Origin: Euborellia annulipes
Taxonomy: Eukaryota > Arthropoda > Insecta > Dermaptera > Anisolabididae
Length of the DNA: 64,000 bases
NCBI GenBank assembly: GCA_023213315.1
Contig: JAKCPI010016844.1
Coordinates: 1-64,000 of the forward strand
Direction: 5' to 3'
Shown here: piece after piece, positions 42,667-53,784 of the stretch
How positions within the stretch are numbered: the stretch's first letter is position 1
Layout: each line of letters begins with the position of its first letter
The notes under the pieces: generated by a model
What the model was told of the DNA's origin: nothing
The model's input: the letters and a program-made list of their open reading frames with translations, nothing else
The model's database searches: none
Translations under genes and position numbers: made by a program

Positions 42667-42830
42667 AAATAAAATAAGTCTATTTTTTGTTGACTTTTAA
42701 AGCGCCGATCGCACTCTTCATCAGGACAAAATTGATGTCCAATTTTCAGGTTAGTTGACATCATTTTTGTCCTGAAGAAGCGTGCGATCGGCGCTCGAAA
42801 AGTCAACAAAAAATAGACTTATTTTATTTT
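42667..42830. mobile_element. Hammerhead-ribozyme fold-back element, copy 8b
   Basis: Arms 42667-42690 and 42808-42830 (AAAATAAAATAAGTCTATTT and complement) flank ribozymes at 42688-42729 (minus, second box mutated to TAAAAGTC) and 42767-42808 (plus, GAAAAGTC). The same 37-bp centre as copy 8a is present. Beyond the right arm, CAGCCAT (42849-42855) occupies the position it has in copies 7 and 9. AATTAGTTAAAA (42658) and AATTTAGTTTTA (42864) may be a decayed target duplication. Confidence 0.75.
42767..42808 (+). ncRNA. Hammerhead ribozyme motif, mutated 3' box
   Basis: TTGTC, CTGAAGA (42772-42778), stem II GCGTGC and GCGCTC around GATCG, then GAAAAGTC (42797-42804). Stem III and stem I are disturbed by the A for C change and by AACAA in place of GACAA. 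Confidence 0.6.
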
Positions 42831-43798
42831 TCGCCTTGGCATAATATCCAGCCATCAAGAAACAATTTAGTTTTATTGTTTATTCTAAGTTCAAGGAAAT
42901 GAACTTCTAGAGTATAATGTAACAATACTTGATTGTAGATTGTAAATTAATTGTTTCAGATTCTACAATTGAACAAAATTGAAGTAATTGAAATTTGAAA
43001 CTTAAAAATTACAAAATATGAAAGTAAAATAAAATAAAAATATTTATTTATATTTAAATATCAATATTATATGGTGTGATGAAATTTACAAATTGTCTTC
43101 TCTTAGAGCACAAACACACATTTTAAATTTTATCTCTTCACAAGACATGTTGCATCTTATTTTTAATTTATTTTAAAATCTATAAACAGAGAGAGAGAGT
43201 GAGTGAGTTAATTAAAACGCTGTTAAGTTGTATTTCATCTTTAATTATATATTTTGTGGCGGCGTCACGAGCATGAATTAAACATATATCATTAGTTTGC
43301 TCTCATAAAGACTTAAATGGTTCTCTAATATTAAATTTGCATATTCCCTCCCCCCTCCTCTCAAAAAGGTTTTCAATTTATTATATTTCCAATTGAGACT
43401 AAAAAAAAAAAAAATATTAATAGAGTTGTTATATTGATAGAATACATCAGAGCGATTTTTTTTTTTTAAATTGAATTGAAAGACAAATTTATGTTGTGTC
43501 CTTATTTAGTAAAAAAGAGTAATAATGCTCCATCAAAATCTCTTAAAAAAAAATTTCAGATTAGATGTAATAAATTTTATAAAAAAAAGAGAGAGAGAGA
43601 AAAGAATTAGTAGATTATTATAGATAATAATTTTATTCATAGGTGTGAATTTTGAATTTTGAAAATTACATATTTTAAAACATCTGAATTGGTAATTAAA
43701 AAAAAAAAGTGTAATTTAAATTTAAAATACGGAGACAACATAACTTTTCTATAATACAATATTTTATAACTATAAAATTTATATTTTGAATAATAGAA
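42831..43798. other. AT-rich interval, no gene
   Basis: It contains (GA)n tracts near 43190 and 43590 and low-complexity A/T. The segment 42900-43030 resembles 32770-32920 (TTGTAGATTGTAAATTAATT, GAAATTTGAAACTTA-type strings), so another diverged repeat is present. Confidence 0.45.
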
Positions 43799-43972
43799 TT
43801 GTTTAATGACAAACAGCAACAATACTTAAATTAGATACAAATACTTGAAAATTAGCAATTATTTTTAATTTCACTAACAATACCTTAAAATAAAATAAAT
43901 AAAAATTATTTAATAACAATAATTTTTATTTTAATTAAATATAATAAATTACAAAATAAAAATATGAAAAAT
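43799..43972 (+). repeat. Dispersed AT-rich repeat, copy 2 of 2
   Basis: Sister of 37997-38165, differing by scattered substitutions and a few indels. No coding potential. Confidence 0.6.
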
Positions 43973-44029
43973 TTTCAATTATTTTAATTATTTTCTGAAT
44001 TGGGTTAGACTCGGGGGAGGGGGTAATTT

Positions 44030-44305
44030 GTTTTAAGGTCTTTTTCGACATCCAAGGCTACTTAGGCCCCATCGCTTATTTATTTCAAATGATGAATAGA
44101 CAATTCAATTGAAATACATTTTTTTTCGCTTGGAGCGGGAAGAGAACCAGGGTGATTATTTATATTAGGGTTGTCCATTTAATAAAAGATATAAGGGTCG
44201 AGGGTCAATTCCCGTTCTAAAGATATAGTGGATATTAATTAATTAAGAAAAATGGCGATGATGCTTAAATAGCCTAAGATGCAGAAAAAGTCCTCAAATA
44301 AATTA
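44030..44305 (+). mobile_element. tRNA-derived SINE remnants
   Basis: On plus, GGGTTGTCC...AAGGGTCGAGGGTCAATTCCC (B-box-like GGTCAATTCC, about 44203) is followed by GATGCTTAAATAGCCTAAGA, AAAAAGTCCTCAAATAAA, the tail architecture of the SINE at 8.2 kb. On the left, AAGGTCTTTTTCGACATCCA, GGCTACTTAGGCCCC is an inverted copy of the same tail. Two SINEs are therefore placed tail-outward. Confidence 0.5.
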
Positions 44306-44379
44306 AATATCGGATTTATAATATATAATTGAATTGTTTAAAGTCTAAAATAAAAATAATTCCCTCTTTACGCTTTATT

Positions 44380-44402
44380 CGAAGCAAACGTTTCGGTCAT
44401 GA
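44380..44402 (-). ncRNA. Truncated hammerhead-like 3' half
   Basis: Minus strand reads CTCATGACCGAAACGTTTGC. The GAAACGTT box is intact, but the CTGANGA box and stem II are reduced. No partner was found. Confidence 0.3.
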
Positions 44403-44589
44403 GATACAATATTTCCCTATACCACACAACTATTTTAATGACAAAGATATCTTTTAAAATTTTGATGATGCCTTTTATTATGGTTGATCGAATGGTTGAA
44501 AAAATAATATAAAGGTGAATAATTAAAAGCTAGTTACATCCTTCTGACTCTTATCTTATAAACTCAAGATTCAGTAATTAAAATAAAAT

Positions 44590-44795
44590 AAAAAATACAA
44601 ATTAAATAACAATACTTGATCATTAGCAATAATTTGTATTTTTAAATCAATCACAAAAATATGAATTTTACTTAAAATAACTAAAATTATGTATTTTAAC
44701 TAGAAGAAATAATACAAATTAAATAACAATACTGAAGATTAGCAATAATTTGTATTTTAAATCAAACAAAAAATATGAATTTTACTTAAAAGTAA
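44590..44795 (+). repeat. Direct duplication of ~85 bp
   Basis: The segment 44595-44680 (ACAAATTAAATAACAATACT, TTAGCAATAATTTGTATTTT) is repeated at 44708-44792 with small indels. Confidence 0.6.
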
Positions 44796-45929
44796 AAAAC
44801 AAAAAACAAAAAAACACTCGTTTTTTTCCTTTTCTTTATTACTTTATTTGTCATTTGTTTCTTATAAAAGAATGGCCATTTTATTTTTTTTTTTTTTCAG
44901 AATCAGGTTCAGGCTAAAAATATAATATATATTTCCTATTGGAATTTTATTTTTGATGTTCGAGGAAATTAAAAAAAAGAAGAAAATAGTTGGCGATTTT
45001 TATTCTTAGTCTTCTTTGTAAAACGTGTTTTGTGCGCTTGGAGATTTTAATGAGCGGTCGGCGAATGTTTTTCCTTTGAGGACTTCTTTCTTTTAGATAG
45101 AGATGGCTTCCGCGGTGGTCGCCCTTCCACACACACACACACACACACACACACCTCATTCACAACTTGTTCCATTTATTTTTATTATTTAAAAATTCGA
45201 TAATTTTTGTATTTTTGTATAACTGTCAATATTTGACAACGTTATAAAACTTGCAAATAAAAAAATCTTGCCCAAGTGTACGTATTTCTTAAATCTGATC
45301 AAAATCATCGATTATATAATTGCACAAGTCATAATATTAAATGTGTGTATGTGTGTGTGTAATAACCCGAAAAACTTTTGAAATACTTTCCATGTAAGGG
45401 AATATTAATTATTCATTCTCCCAAGAAGTGATATTTATTATCTCTCTCTTTTTTTTTCCAACTTTAAAAGTAAGTAAATGGAGACGAGATTTTGATCTTT
45501 AGTTTTATTGATGAGTGTATGTTTAAGTTTCTTTGTATCTGGTTTGTTTGTGTAATGATATGTAATCTTAAAAAAAAAAAAAACTAGTGACTTTATCTTT
45601 TAGTTTATAGTGTATTATAAAAAAAAAAGAACATTTTAATAAACTATAAAAACTATTATTTAATTGAAACAAATAAAAAAATAAAACTAGCACACCTTCA
45701 GTGGGTCATAGATCTAGTCTTTTCCACCATTTTTTTCAAAGTGATTTTATTTTTTCTTCTTAAATTAGTGGGTAATAAATTTTAATTATTATCCAAAAAT
45801 AAAATCACCCAATTTTCTAAATATTAAAAAAGAACCCATGAAAATCCGTTAACTAGTTTCGGAATTATTAGATTTCACAAATATTATTCTATAATTAGTG
45901 ATATATATTAAATTTTAATAAAATGGTGG
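44796..45929. other. AT-rich interval with (CA)n
   Basis: A (CA)n tract lies at 45128-45154. The flanking 45005-45125 is somewhat GC-richer but has no recognisable product; the minus frame 44947-45159 ends in poly-(Cys-Val) from the microsatellite. A (TG)n tract occurs near 45343-45360. Confidence 0.45.
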
Positions 45930-45932
45930 TAA

Positions 45933-47730
45933 AGGGTATTAAAATCGCGCTTTTAATCTTAACTTAATAATTGGAAAAATGGGAAATCAATAGAGGCATG
46001 TTAAAAACTGAGAACAATATTTATTTAGTAATTGAAGATTTGAATTTTAAATTTTATTTATTATTAATTTTAAATTATTTTAAAAATTATATTTTATCAA
46101 TTTAAAAATTGAATAATTAAATATCACAATTATTTTTTTATAATTTGTCGTCACGTCTTAGGACGTCCTGGCTTGTAGCTTCACAGCCTTTGAAGTGACG
46201 TCAAAGCCGTGACGGCTTGTAACGCGACATGCTGATAGAAGAGCGAAAAAATTTGAGGCCATCAAATAAAAGTTCCACTTTAAAAGAAGAAAAAATAATT
46301 AATTATCTTATCGTTATTTCCAACATTCAAAAGATTTTATAATTTTTAAAATGGACGATGTTATCCATGAAGGAACCAAGCGCCATTAATCTAAATCTGA
46401 GATAAAGGGCATCTTATTTGCACAAATGTAAACAAAACCAATTGTAATGACATTTTTTCTTGTTTTATACAAAAAAAAAGTGCTCAGAGTAATAATCTTG
46501 TGATTTATTAATAAATAAATAGTATAATGTTTTTATAAATTGGTAAACAATATAAAAAGGTAGATCCATAATGACGCTAGGTTCCTTTTTGTATAAGATC
46601 AGTTAGAAATTATTTATTTCCTGATCGTTGTTTAAAAAAAGTTTACAATATGCAGATTATCTGAAATACAAGAAAAATGACTTAATTAAATACCAGATAA
46701 TTATAAAGTTTTACAATTCATTCATTAAAGGAAAAGGATTATGTATCAACAGGTTGTGGTCAAGTACTATCAATTACTTATTTGCTATTCATAACAAATC
46801 AGAGAATAACAACAACAACAACAAAATAAATAAATAAAATTTTTGATATCCAAAATTTTTATCCAACAAGTGGAATTGGAAGGGTTTAAAAAAAAAAATT
46901 TTCTCGGGTTTAATGGTCTAATAAAATGACATGGAAATTTGACCCGAAATTGTGAATAGAATTTTGGTGAAATAAAATAAGAATATTATTGTTATTTATA
47001 CAAAAGTGTATTTTGTAGATTTTGTTCTTTTTTGAAATATTATTTAATTAAATGTGAGATTTACCAAACAACCTCTGGCTACTGGGAATCGAACCCGGGA
47101 ACTCCAACCTATTCGGGCACTCGACTTCAGCATCAGATTCTCCTATATATCTTGATTAAAATTTCCCAAACTCGAGATTTGTCCCGGGTTCAATTCCCGG
47201 TGGCCAAGGGACTTTAGATTCATCATTAATATAAATTTTAATACTTTGTGCATCATTTTCAGAAATAATACAAATACACTCACATTTATACCATTAAATA
47301 TATTGAATCTTATTGCCTAGTATTTTTTAATTAATTTAATGTTTTATCTGGAGTTAATGGATATCAGTTTAAAATTAATTAGGCAGATTTTTTTTAAGTG
47401 AAACTATTATTTGATCCTCTCAAATTTTTTGGCTTTTCTATATGGATGTCGCGTTACAAGCCGTGACGCTACAAGCCATGACGTCACAAGCCAGTCGTCA
47501 CGACAAAAATAGGAAAGTTGAAATTTAATATATATGACCAATTTTAAAAAATAATTGTGAGATTTAATTATTCAATTTTAAAATTGATAAAATATAATTT
47601 TTAAAATAATTTAAAATGATTCAAATCTTCAATTGCTAAATAAATATTATTCTCAGTTTTTAACATGCGTCTATTGATTTCCCATTTTCCAATTACTAAG
47701 TTAAGATTAAAAACGCGATTTTAATACCCT
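45933..47730. mobile_element. PIF/Harbinger-like element with ~340-bp arms (1.8 kb)
   Basis: The ends AGGGTATTAAAATCGCG (45933) and CGCGATTTTAATACCCT (47730) are inverted repeats flanked by TAA on both sides (45930-45932 and 47731-47733). Arms 45933-46285 and 47398-47730 are collinear inverted copies. Near their inner ends they carry a GC-richer block with CGTCACAAGCC/GGCTTGT and TGACGTCA motifs. A third, solo copy of the inner arm is at 49612-49835. The interior (46290-47395) has no transposase. Frames at 46628 and 47032 are not convincing. Confidence 0.7.
47066..47210. repeat. Inverted pair of tRNA-like 3' halves
   Basis: On minus, TTCCCGGGTTCGATTCCCAG (near 47074-47095) and on plus, GTCCCGGGTTCAATTCCCGG (near 47181-47200) are both consensus-like T-arm/B-box sequences, each followed by an acceptor-like (AGTAGCC or TGGCC). 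No complete cloverleaf with matching 5' half was found for either, so they are tRNA-derived remnants, not tRNA genes. Confidence 0.5.
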
Positions 47731-48048
47731 TAATTGAATAATTTTCTGAAAATTTTCAGTTAAACGCCTACGATCCGAAAAAAAGTTTCACTTGCATCGT
47801 GGTTTCATAAAATCACACAATGTTTTTTTGTTTATAGATTAATTTTCAATAAATAATAAATTCTCATTCCTATATATATTGCTATTTTCTCACTAATAAT
47901 TACGTCATTAGACGAGTCGCTTCCCTTTTGACTTTGATATTTTTCTACAAAATCTTTAGACCAAAAATATGACAAATTAGAGATTTTTCAACTCTTATTG
48001 TTTATATACAATAATTCTCATACACTACAATATATTGCAAATTTATCC

Positions 48049-48310
48049 TTATTACTTTCTCTTACCATGTATATATGTAATATATATATAGAGAGAAAGT
48101 ATTGGATTATGTCAAAAATTCGATGTCGAGATTTTGATGGATCTTCACGTTTTGAGGTCCCCTGAATTCAAAAGTGGTTTTCGGACATGGTCTGTCTGTC
48201 TGTGTGTGTGTCTGTGTGTCTGAGAACAAAATATCTCAAGAACGAAAAGAGCCAGGAGGTTGAAATTTTATATTTAAGTTAGGCACCCCCATGGGACGTC
48301 ACACGAAGCT
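48049..48310 (+). repeat. Dispersed repeat with ACTTTCTCTTACC palindrome, copy 2
   Basis: Longer relative of 3716-3915 with the same order of blocks, continuing into GTCTGTCTGTGTG, AAAATATCTCAAGAACGAAA and GTTAGGCACCCCCATGGGAC. Two copies of the hAT-MITE-like ACCAGATTTT/ATCTGGTGTGAC string lie just downstream (48628 and 48700), probably from another insertion. Confidence 0.55.
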
Positions 48311-49611
48311 TTTGAACAAAATCGACCAAAGAGTACTAGTACTTTACTGATGCACTTTTTCAGTTTTTTTCGATTTTCTCAAAATTTGCTCCAACGATTT
48401 TTTTTAAAATTCAAAAATCAATTATTTTTTAGATTCTCTTTAAAATGTATATTCTCATTTTGTGATTGAAATCTTCTGAAGACCACTTTACTCTTGTACT
48501 CCATAGAAAAGATAGGAGAAATGGTTGCCATGGTAACATATAAATATTTTGCCATACTTATAAATTTTACATCTTGAAAATCGAATGTACCCTACTGTCG
48601 GAAACTAAATACATGTCGACACAAAAAATCTGGTGTGACAAGCACAGTACACAACATTCGATTACCGAAGGTAGAGAAAGTGTGTGCTGTGCCCAGTCAC
48701 ACCAGATTTTTTAAAATGATTTCCACTTTGACTGGACATCAAAAAAAAAAAAGCCGAAATTTTTTTTTTTTCTAATATACATATTTTAAATTCCAAATAT
48801 CTATATTTAAATTAACAACTATTCATCCTTTGAACAATTTTATGACTAAATTTTATTTATATTGAAAAATCAATTAAATTCAGAAGAAGAAGTTGTAAAG
48901 AAGAAGAAGAAGTAGGCAAAGCTTTTAAAAGTATAATTTAAGAATTCAATATATTTTAAAATTTATTTATTTATATAGCTTCAGGTTTTAGGTTTTTTTT
49001 TTTTTTATTATTATTCTGTTCTTGATGCGAAAAAGTTGTATTCTTTGTATGTGTATGACATAAATAAATAAATAATCTTTAAGAAAAATTATTAAAAAAG
49101 AAAATTATTAAATACAATTTTTATCTTTCGACATTTGACAACAATTAAAAAAAATTTTTTTTTTTTTTATTTTTTTTGTTGGGGTTTTAATTTTTATATT
49201 TAAAAAAATATCATCTATTTTTTAATTTAGATTTATTTTTAATATAATTTAAAATTAAACAAAAAAAAAATTAATAAAATATTTTTTTTCTATTTTCTTT
49301 TAATTTTCATTTTTTATTTTATAACTATTAATTATATTAAAAAATATTAATATATAAATATTAAAATAAAAAATAAAAATAAAAATTTAAAATAAAAATA
49401 AAAATAATAATTTATGGATATACGTTGTTTATGTAAATTAGAATGATATTTAAATTGTTTTTGTAAAATTATAAATTAAATAAAAAAAAAAAATATAAAA
49501 AAAATAAAAATTAAATTCATTAATTAAAAAAAAAAAAAAAAAAATAAAAATAAAAAATAAAAAAAATTAATATAAAAAATAATATTTTTAAATTATAAAA
49601 ATAAAAATTAT
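48311..49611. other. Extremely AT-rich low-complexity interval
   Basis: From about 49080 to 49610 G and C are almost absent, and the strand alternates between T-rich and A-rich blocks with long A runs (for example near 49526-49545). No feature can be recognised here. The left part contains TE-like fragments only. Confidence 0.55.
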
Positions 49612-49835
49612 TTTTAAAATTTATAAATTGAATAATTAAATCTCACAATTATTTTTTTATAATTCGTCATATATATTAAATTTCAACTTTCCAATTTTTG
49701 TCGTCCCGGCTTGTGACGTCATGGCTTGTAGCGTCACGGCCTTTGACGTCACAGCTTGTAACGCGACATGCTGATAGAAGAACGAAAAAATTTGAGAGGA
49801 TCAAATAAAAGTTTCACTTTAAAAAAAAAATATTT
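49612..49835 (+). mobile_element. Solo arm of the Harbinger-like element
   Basis: It matches 46090-46285: AATTGAATAATTAAATCTCA, then the GC-richer block and GATAGAAGAACGAAAAAATT. The block at 49709-49767 consists of four ~15-bp units (GGCTTGTGACGTCAT, GGCTTGTAGCGTCAC, GGCCTTTGACGTCAC, AGCTTGTAACGCGAC). Confidence 0.6.
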
Positions 49836-50088
49836 TACTCTATTTCTTAAAAACTTGGATCGTATCCCGCCCTGAGCGATATAATGATTACCAATAAAAA
49901 TACTGGTGTCGATCTATATCAAGCCTCCACATTCATTCATTGAAGTCCAATACAAATAACATCTTAATCTACAAAATAATTGTGTGCTAAATTGTTTGTA
50001 ATGGTCTAAAAGATTACTTTGAAATCAGGGTGGGCAAAATAAAAAATGAAAATATCTTATGTTAAGTTGGTAACTTTAGAAGAGAGAA

Positions 50089-50700
50089 CTTGTTGTATTA
50101 TATCAATATAAAAAAGTAGGTTGTTTACGAATACAATATTTCATTCGAAACTCTTACTGAGTGTAATACTTGTTTTAAGGTGTTTAGATAGGAATAAAAA
50201 ACAAAATCAATAGAAAAAAAAATAGGGTAAAATTCCATGAAAGAATATTTAATTAATAAAAAATCAAGTTTTAATCGATGAAATGGTGAATTCAAAAATT
50301 AGGGAATAGAGGATCACCAAGATAGGTAGCACAAGGGTCGGATGGTCTAAAACAAGACGAGAAGCTCTCTCATAGACTCTGGTTGGGAAAGAACAATAGG
50401 TAGAACTTGTTGTATTATATCAATATAAAAAAAAAGGCCTCCAGGTTGTTTACGAATACAATATTTCCCCCATTCGAAAGCTTCACTTACTGAGTGTAAT
50501 ATACTTGTTTTACAAGGTGTTTAGATAGGAATAAAAAACAAAATCAATAGAAAATAAAAATAGGGTAAAATTACACATGTCAAAGAATATTATAATATTA
50601 ATAAATAAATTACAAGTTTATAATATAATCGATGAAATGTCGTTTGTTAAAAAAATATATCATTTCAAAAATTTTAAGTGGAATAGTAGGATATAACCAC
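50089..50700 (+). repeat. Tandem duplication differing almost only by small indels
   Basis: The segment 50089-50325 (AACTTGTTGTATTATATCAA...) is repeated at 50405-50700. The second copy has many extra 1-6 base pieces (for example GGCCTCCA, CCCC and ACA) while substitutions are few. It runs into a 5S-SINE: 50312-50345 shows a clipped version (GATCACCAAGATAGG) of the 5S-SINE start at 50685. Confidence 0.65.
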
Positions 50701-50850
50701 CAAGATTAGTATTGTTAAGCAACGCCAAGCTGTGCTGAAAATCGGGATAGATGTTCTCCGAAAAACAAGACTGCCAGAAGCCCTCGATACATATTATTTC
50801 AAATATTGTAATCTCTAAATGGCCTCTAAATTATGTTAAAAATTTATTAT
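50680..50850 (+). mobile_element. 5S-rRNA-derived SINE, copy 2
   Basis: The head contains ACCACCAAGATTAGTATTG, TTAAGCAACGCCAAGC (50717-50732, matching conserved 5S sequence) and GGATAGATGTTCTCCG (the GGATGGGTGACC equivalent). The body TGCCAGAAGCCCTCGAT is followed by CTAAATGGCCTCTAAATTAT. It is about 90% like copy 3 at 50.99 kb. Confidence 0.7.
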
Positions 50851-50989
50851 TTTAAGGTCAAAATAAGTTAAAGCACAAAACTACAAAAAATATTGTTATA
50901 ATAACAATTATTTAATGGTGTAATTATATATATATTGTATTGCTTTGCACCATAAATTAATAGTATAGGAGTAGTAGAACAAGAATTGT

Positions 50990-51160
50990 AGGACATAACC
51001 ACCAAGATTAGTGTTGTTAAGCAACGCCAAGCAGGGCTGAAAATCTGGATAGATGTTCTCTCAGAAACAAGGCTGCCAGAAGTCATCGATTCTTATCAAA
51101 TGTTAATAATATTGTAAACTCTAAAATGGCCTATGTAGCCAAAAGATTATAAATAAAAAA
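50990..51160 (+). mobile_element. 5S-rRNA-derived SINE, copy 3
   Basis: Same order as copy 2: ACCACCAAGATTAGTGTTG, TTAAGCAACGCCAAGCAGG, GGATAGATGTTCTC, GCTGCCAGAAGTCATCGATT, then AAAATGGCCTATGTAGCC and an A-rich end. With copy 2 it forms a direct pair 310 bp apart. The open minus frame over it (50868-51086) is not a gene. Confidence 0.7.
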
Positions 51161-51482
51161 ATGGAATGGTGAAGTAAATATCACCTCTGGAATAATTCAT
51201 AAAAAATTTGTTGAAATTAAAAAATTTTACACATTAATATTGTAATCAAGTTGTAAAAATTTAAGATTTTTTTTTTTTAAATAAATAACTAAACAAAGGG
51301 TCTAAAGATTTGTTGAAAATGATAGAAAAAAAAAATTAATAACAAAAATATTAATATATATAGGCTAATATAAAAAAAGTATATTGATAAAATAAAAAAC
51401 AAAATTAAAAAATATATAATAATATAAAATTAAAAAAAAAAAAAAAAAACGAGAAAAATTACTATTATTTTTGTGTGAAAAT

Positions 51483-51730
51483 CAGAGTTTAGTTTTATAC
51501 ATGATTTTGAAGTTTTATACTAAAATAAAACTGTATAAAACGTTTTAAATGTATAAAACTCGGTATAAACCCGACGAGAAAGGAAATTCAAATAAAATTC
51601 ATTTATCTTTTAACCTGTTTTTTTTTTCGGCGAGTTGGTTTTTTACAGTTTTTTACATCGGCCTAGTTTTATCCATATACATGTTGAAAACCGTGTATAA
51701 TACTCGACGGGATAAAACTTGCCAACTCTG
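51483..51730. mobile_element. hAT-like MITE (CAGAGTT ends), 248 bp
   Basis: The ends CAGAGTTTAGTTTTAT (51483) and ATAAAACTTGCCAACTCTG (51730) are imperfect inverted repeats. The 8-mers GTGAAAAT (51475-51482) and ATGAAAAT (51731-51738) look like an 8-bp duplication with one change. Inside, further GTATAAAAC/GTTTTATAC pieces alternate. The frame 51549-51731 is not a gene. Confidence 0.65.
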
Positions 51731-51738
51731 ATGAAAAT

Positions 51739-53071
51739 ATACTAATTAAACATTCGGTAATCTGTCATTTGAAAATATTTAATGATAATATTAAAAAGAA
51801 AAAAATGAAAATACAATAGTTCTTGAATAAAAAAATATTTTTGATGAAATCTGGTTAGTTAAAAAATATAGTCGATCAAAAAAAAAAAAAAACGAAATTT
51901 TGAAGCTTATATGAAATAAGTTACCTCTAATAGAAAAGTATTTCACTTATTATGGTTTATTTGAAAAAAAAAAATAAATAAAAATAATAATATTGTAATC
52001 AATTTGTAGAAGCGTGCCTTTTTAAGAAATAGTTAAATTATTTTGTTGAAAATTTATTGTTTTAAGGTCTAAATAAGCAAAAGCACAAAACTACAAAAAA
52101 TATTGTAATTATAATAAATTTATTGTTTTAAGGTCTAAATAAATTCAAGTACAAAACTACAAAATTGTTATAAAAACAATTATTTAACGGTGGAATTATG
52201 TATATATTGTTTTACCTTGCACCATAAATGCGTATTATTTTTTATCTATTTATTATTATTTTTTAAGCTTCGTTTAATCAAAAAAAAAAAAAAAAAAATT
52301 AAAGGAATGTTAGTATATAAACTGAATACGAATTGCCTAAAATTATGAATAGAATATTAATCATAAAAGCTCTCATTTAGGAATCTTGATCAAGTGCTTT
52401 TTTTTTTCTATATTAAAAAGCAATCTGGAAAAACATGTCAAAAGAAAATTCATTTATTGTTATTCAATCGATTAACGTTTTTTGTTTTTGTTTTTGTTTT
52501 ACTTGATTTCTGTTCAAGAACTACTGTATTTCCATCTTTTTTTTTAATATCATCATTAAATATTTTTTTTTATCACCAATTTAGAACAAGATTAGTGAAA
52601 TTTATAAATATTACTTAAAAAAAAAAAAAAATGATTAAAATCCTCCTCTTAAGTTTAAAAAAAAAAAAATGATAATAACAAAACTTGATTTTTAAATGAG
52701 TTTAAAGCCTTTTTTTTATCTCTTCTAATCTGAATTAATTGATTTTTCTCTTTCACAGGAAATTCCCTCTATATTTAAAAACTTCTTTTAAGATTTCAAC
52801 AGAGCGTCATCAAGTTTACGTTAATTAATTACTCTACTTATTATTAATTATTATTACGTAGGCTTTATTAATTTCTGATTTAATAAAAAAAAAAAAAAAA
52901 TAGCTTAATCACTTTTCAATATCTTGTTGTTTTTTAATTTATTTCACAAAAAAAAAAAAAAAAATGAATTCCAGTTCTTTTTTTGTTCTTGTGTCGTTCT
53001 GAAAAGAATTTTGATGATATAAATATTATATTAAAAATACGGGCATCGGCCCCTGCGGGATGGGGATTTTT
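51739..53071. other. AT-rich interval with duplicated AAGGTC segment
   Basis: The segment 52050-52230 (TTGTTTTAAGGTCTAAATAA, AAAACTACAAAA, CACCATAAAT) repeats 50848-50965 and is itself internally duplicated. The rest is low complexity with several A or T runs above 12 bases. No gene. Confidence 0.45.
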
Positions 53072-53745
53072 GTTTAAACGGTCTAAGAACAATTACAATT
53101 CTTTAAACAAATATTGTTATAATAACAATAATTGTTTTATAAATTGGAATATTGTACTGTAAATTAACATAAATATTTGAGGTAATATTGTAGTTCTTCT
53201 TTGTTATTATAACAATACTTTGTAGAAATTTGTTTTAGAATCTATTTTTTTTTTTTTTTTTTTTTAAGATTATAATTCTCCAAGTGGCTTTAAATTTTTC
53301 TCAAAAATTCGAGTCTTATTCAAGTCTCTAACAATGTAAATTTACACTTACGTTGTTTTTTATATGAAGTTGGGTTAAAAGATCATTTTTCTTATAATAG
53401 CTTCCATCAAGTAAATACAAGGTGGTCCGATTGTCTGTAGGGATATATAACACGATACTTGGAAGTGAAAACCGTTTATCGCCTAAGTAAATATGGTATA
53501 ATACGATGACATGGAGTATCATGCTCTGTTTAAGCAAAACACAAGTAAATACAAACATAAATTAACTGACATATAAAAATACAAATTACAAATAATTCTG
53601 GTGTACATGTAAAACAAAATTATAAAAGTAGGTAATTCACTCCTTTTAGATTCATTTAATCTGGAAAATAAATAATATTAAACGATATGACTATTTCATA
53701 AAATCAATGCAATTTCTAATTCAACAATTGAAAGACAAAATCAAC
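53072..53745 (+). repeat. Dispersed ~530-bp repeat, copy B (no ribozyme insertion)
   Basis: Paralogue of 41943-42470 with a 130-bp extra piece (about 53420-53548) flanked by the direct repeat CAAGTAAATACAA/ACAAGTAAATACAAAC. After ATTGAAAGACAAAATCAAC it continues into unrelated AT-rich DNA, whereas copy A enters the ribozyme fold-back. Confidence 0.65.
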
Positions 53746-53784
53746 TTTTTTTGTATTTTCTTGATGCATTAGAATTATACTAAG

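Noticed and set aside
47066..47137. Possible tRNA gene on the minus strand (GGGTTCGATTCCC)
   Set aside because: The T arm is good, but no 5' acceptor, D arm or anticodon stem pairs at the right distance. It mirrors another tRNA-like half, so it is a derived repeat.
50690..50800. Functional 5S rRNA gene
   Set aside because: Only the central internal-promoter region is similar; helices I-III are not intact, and the sequence continues into a shared SINE body and A-rich tail.
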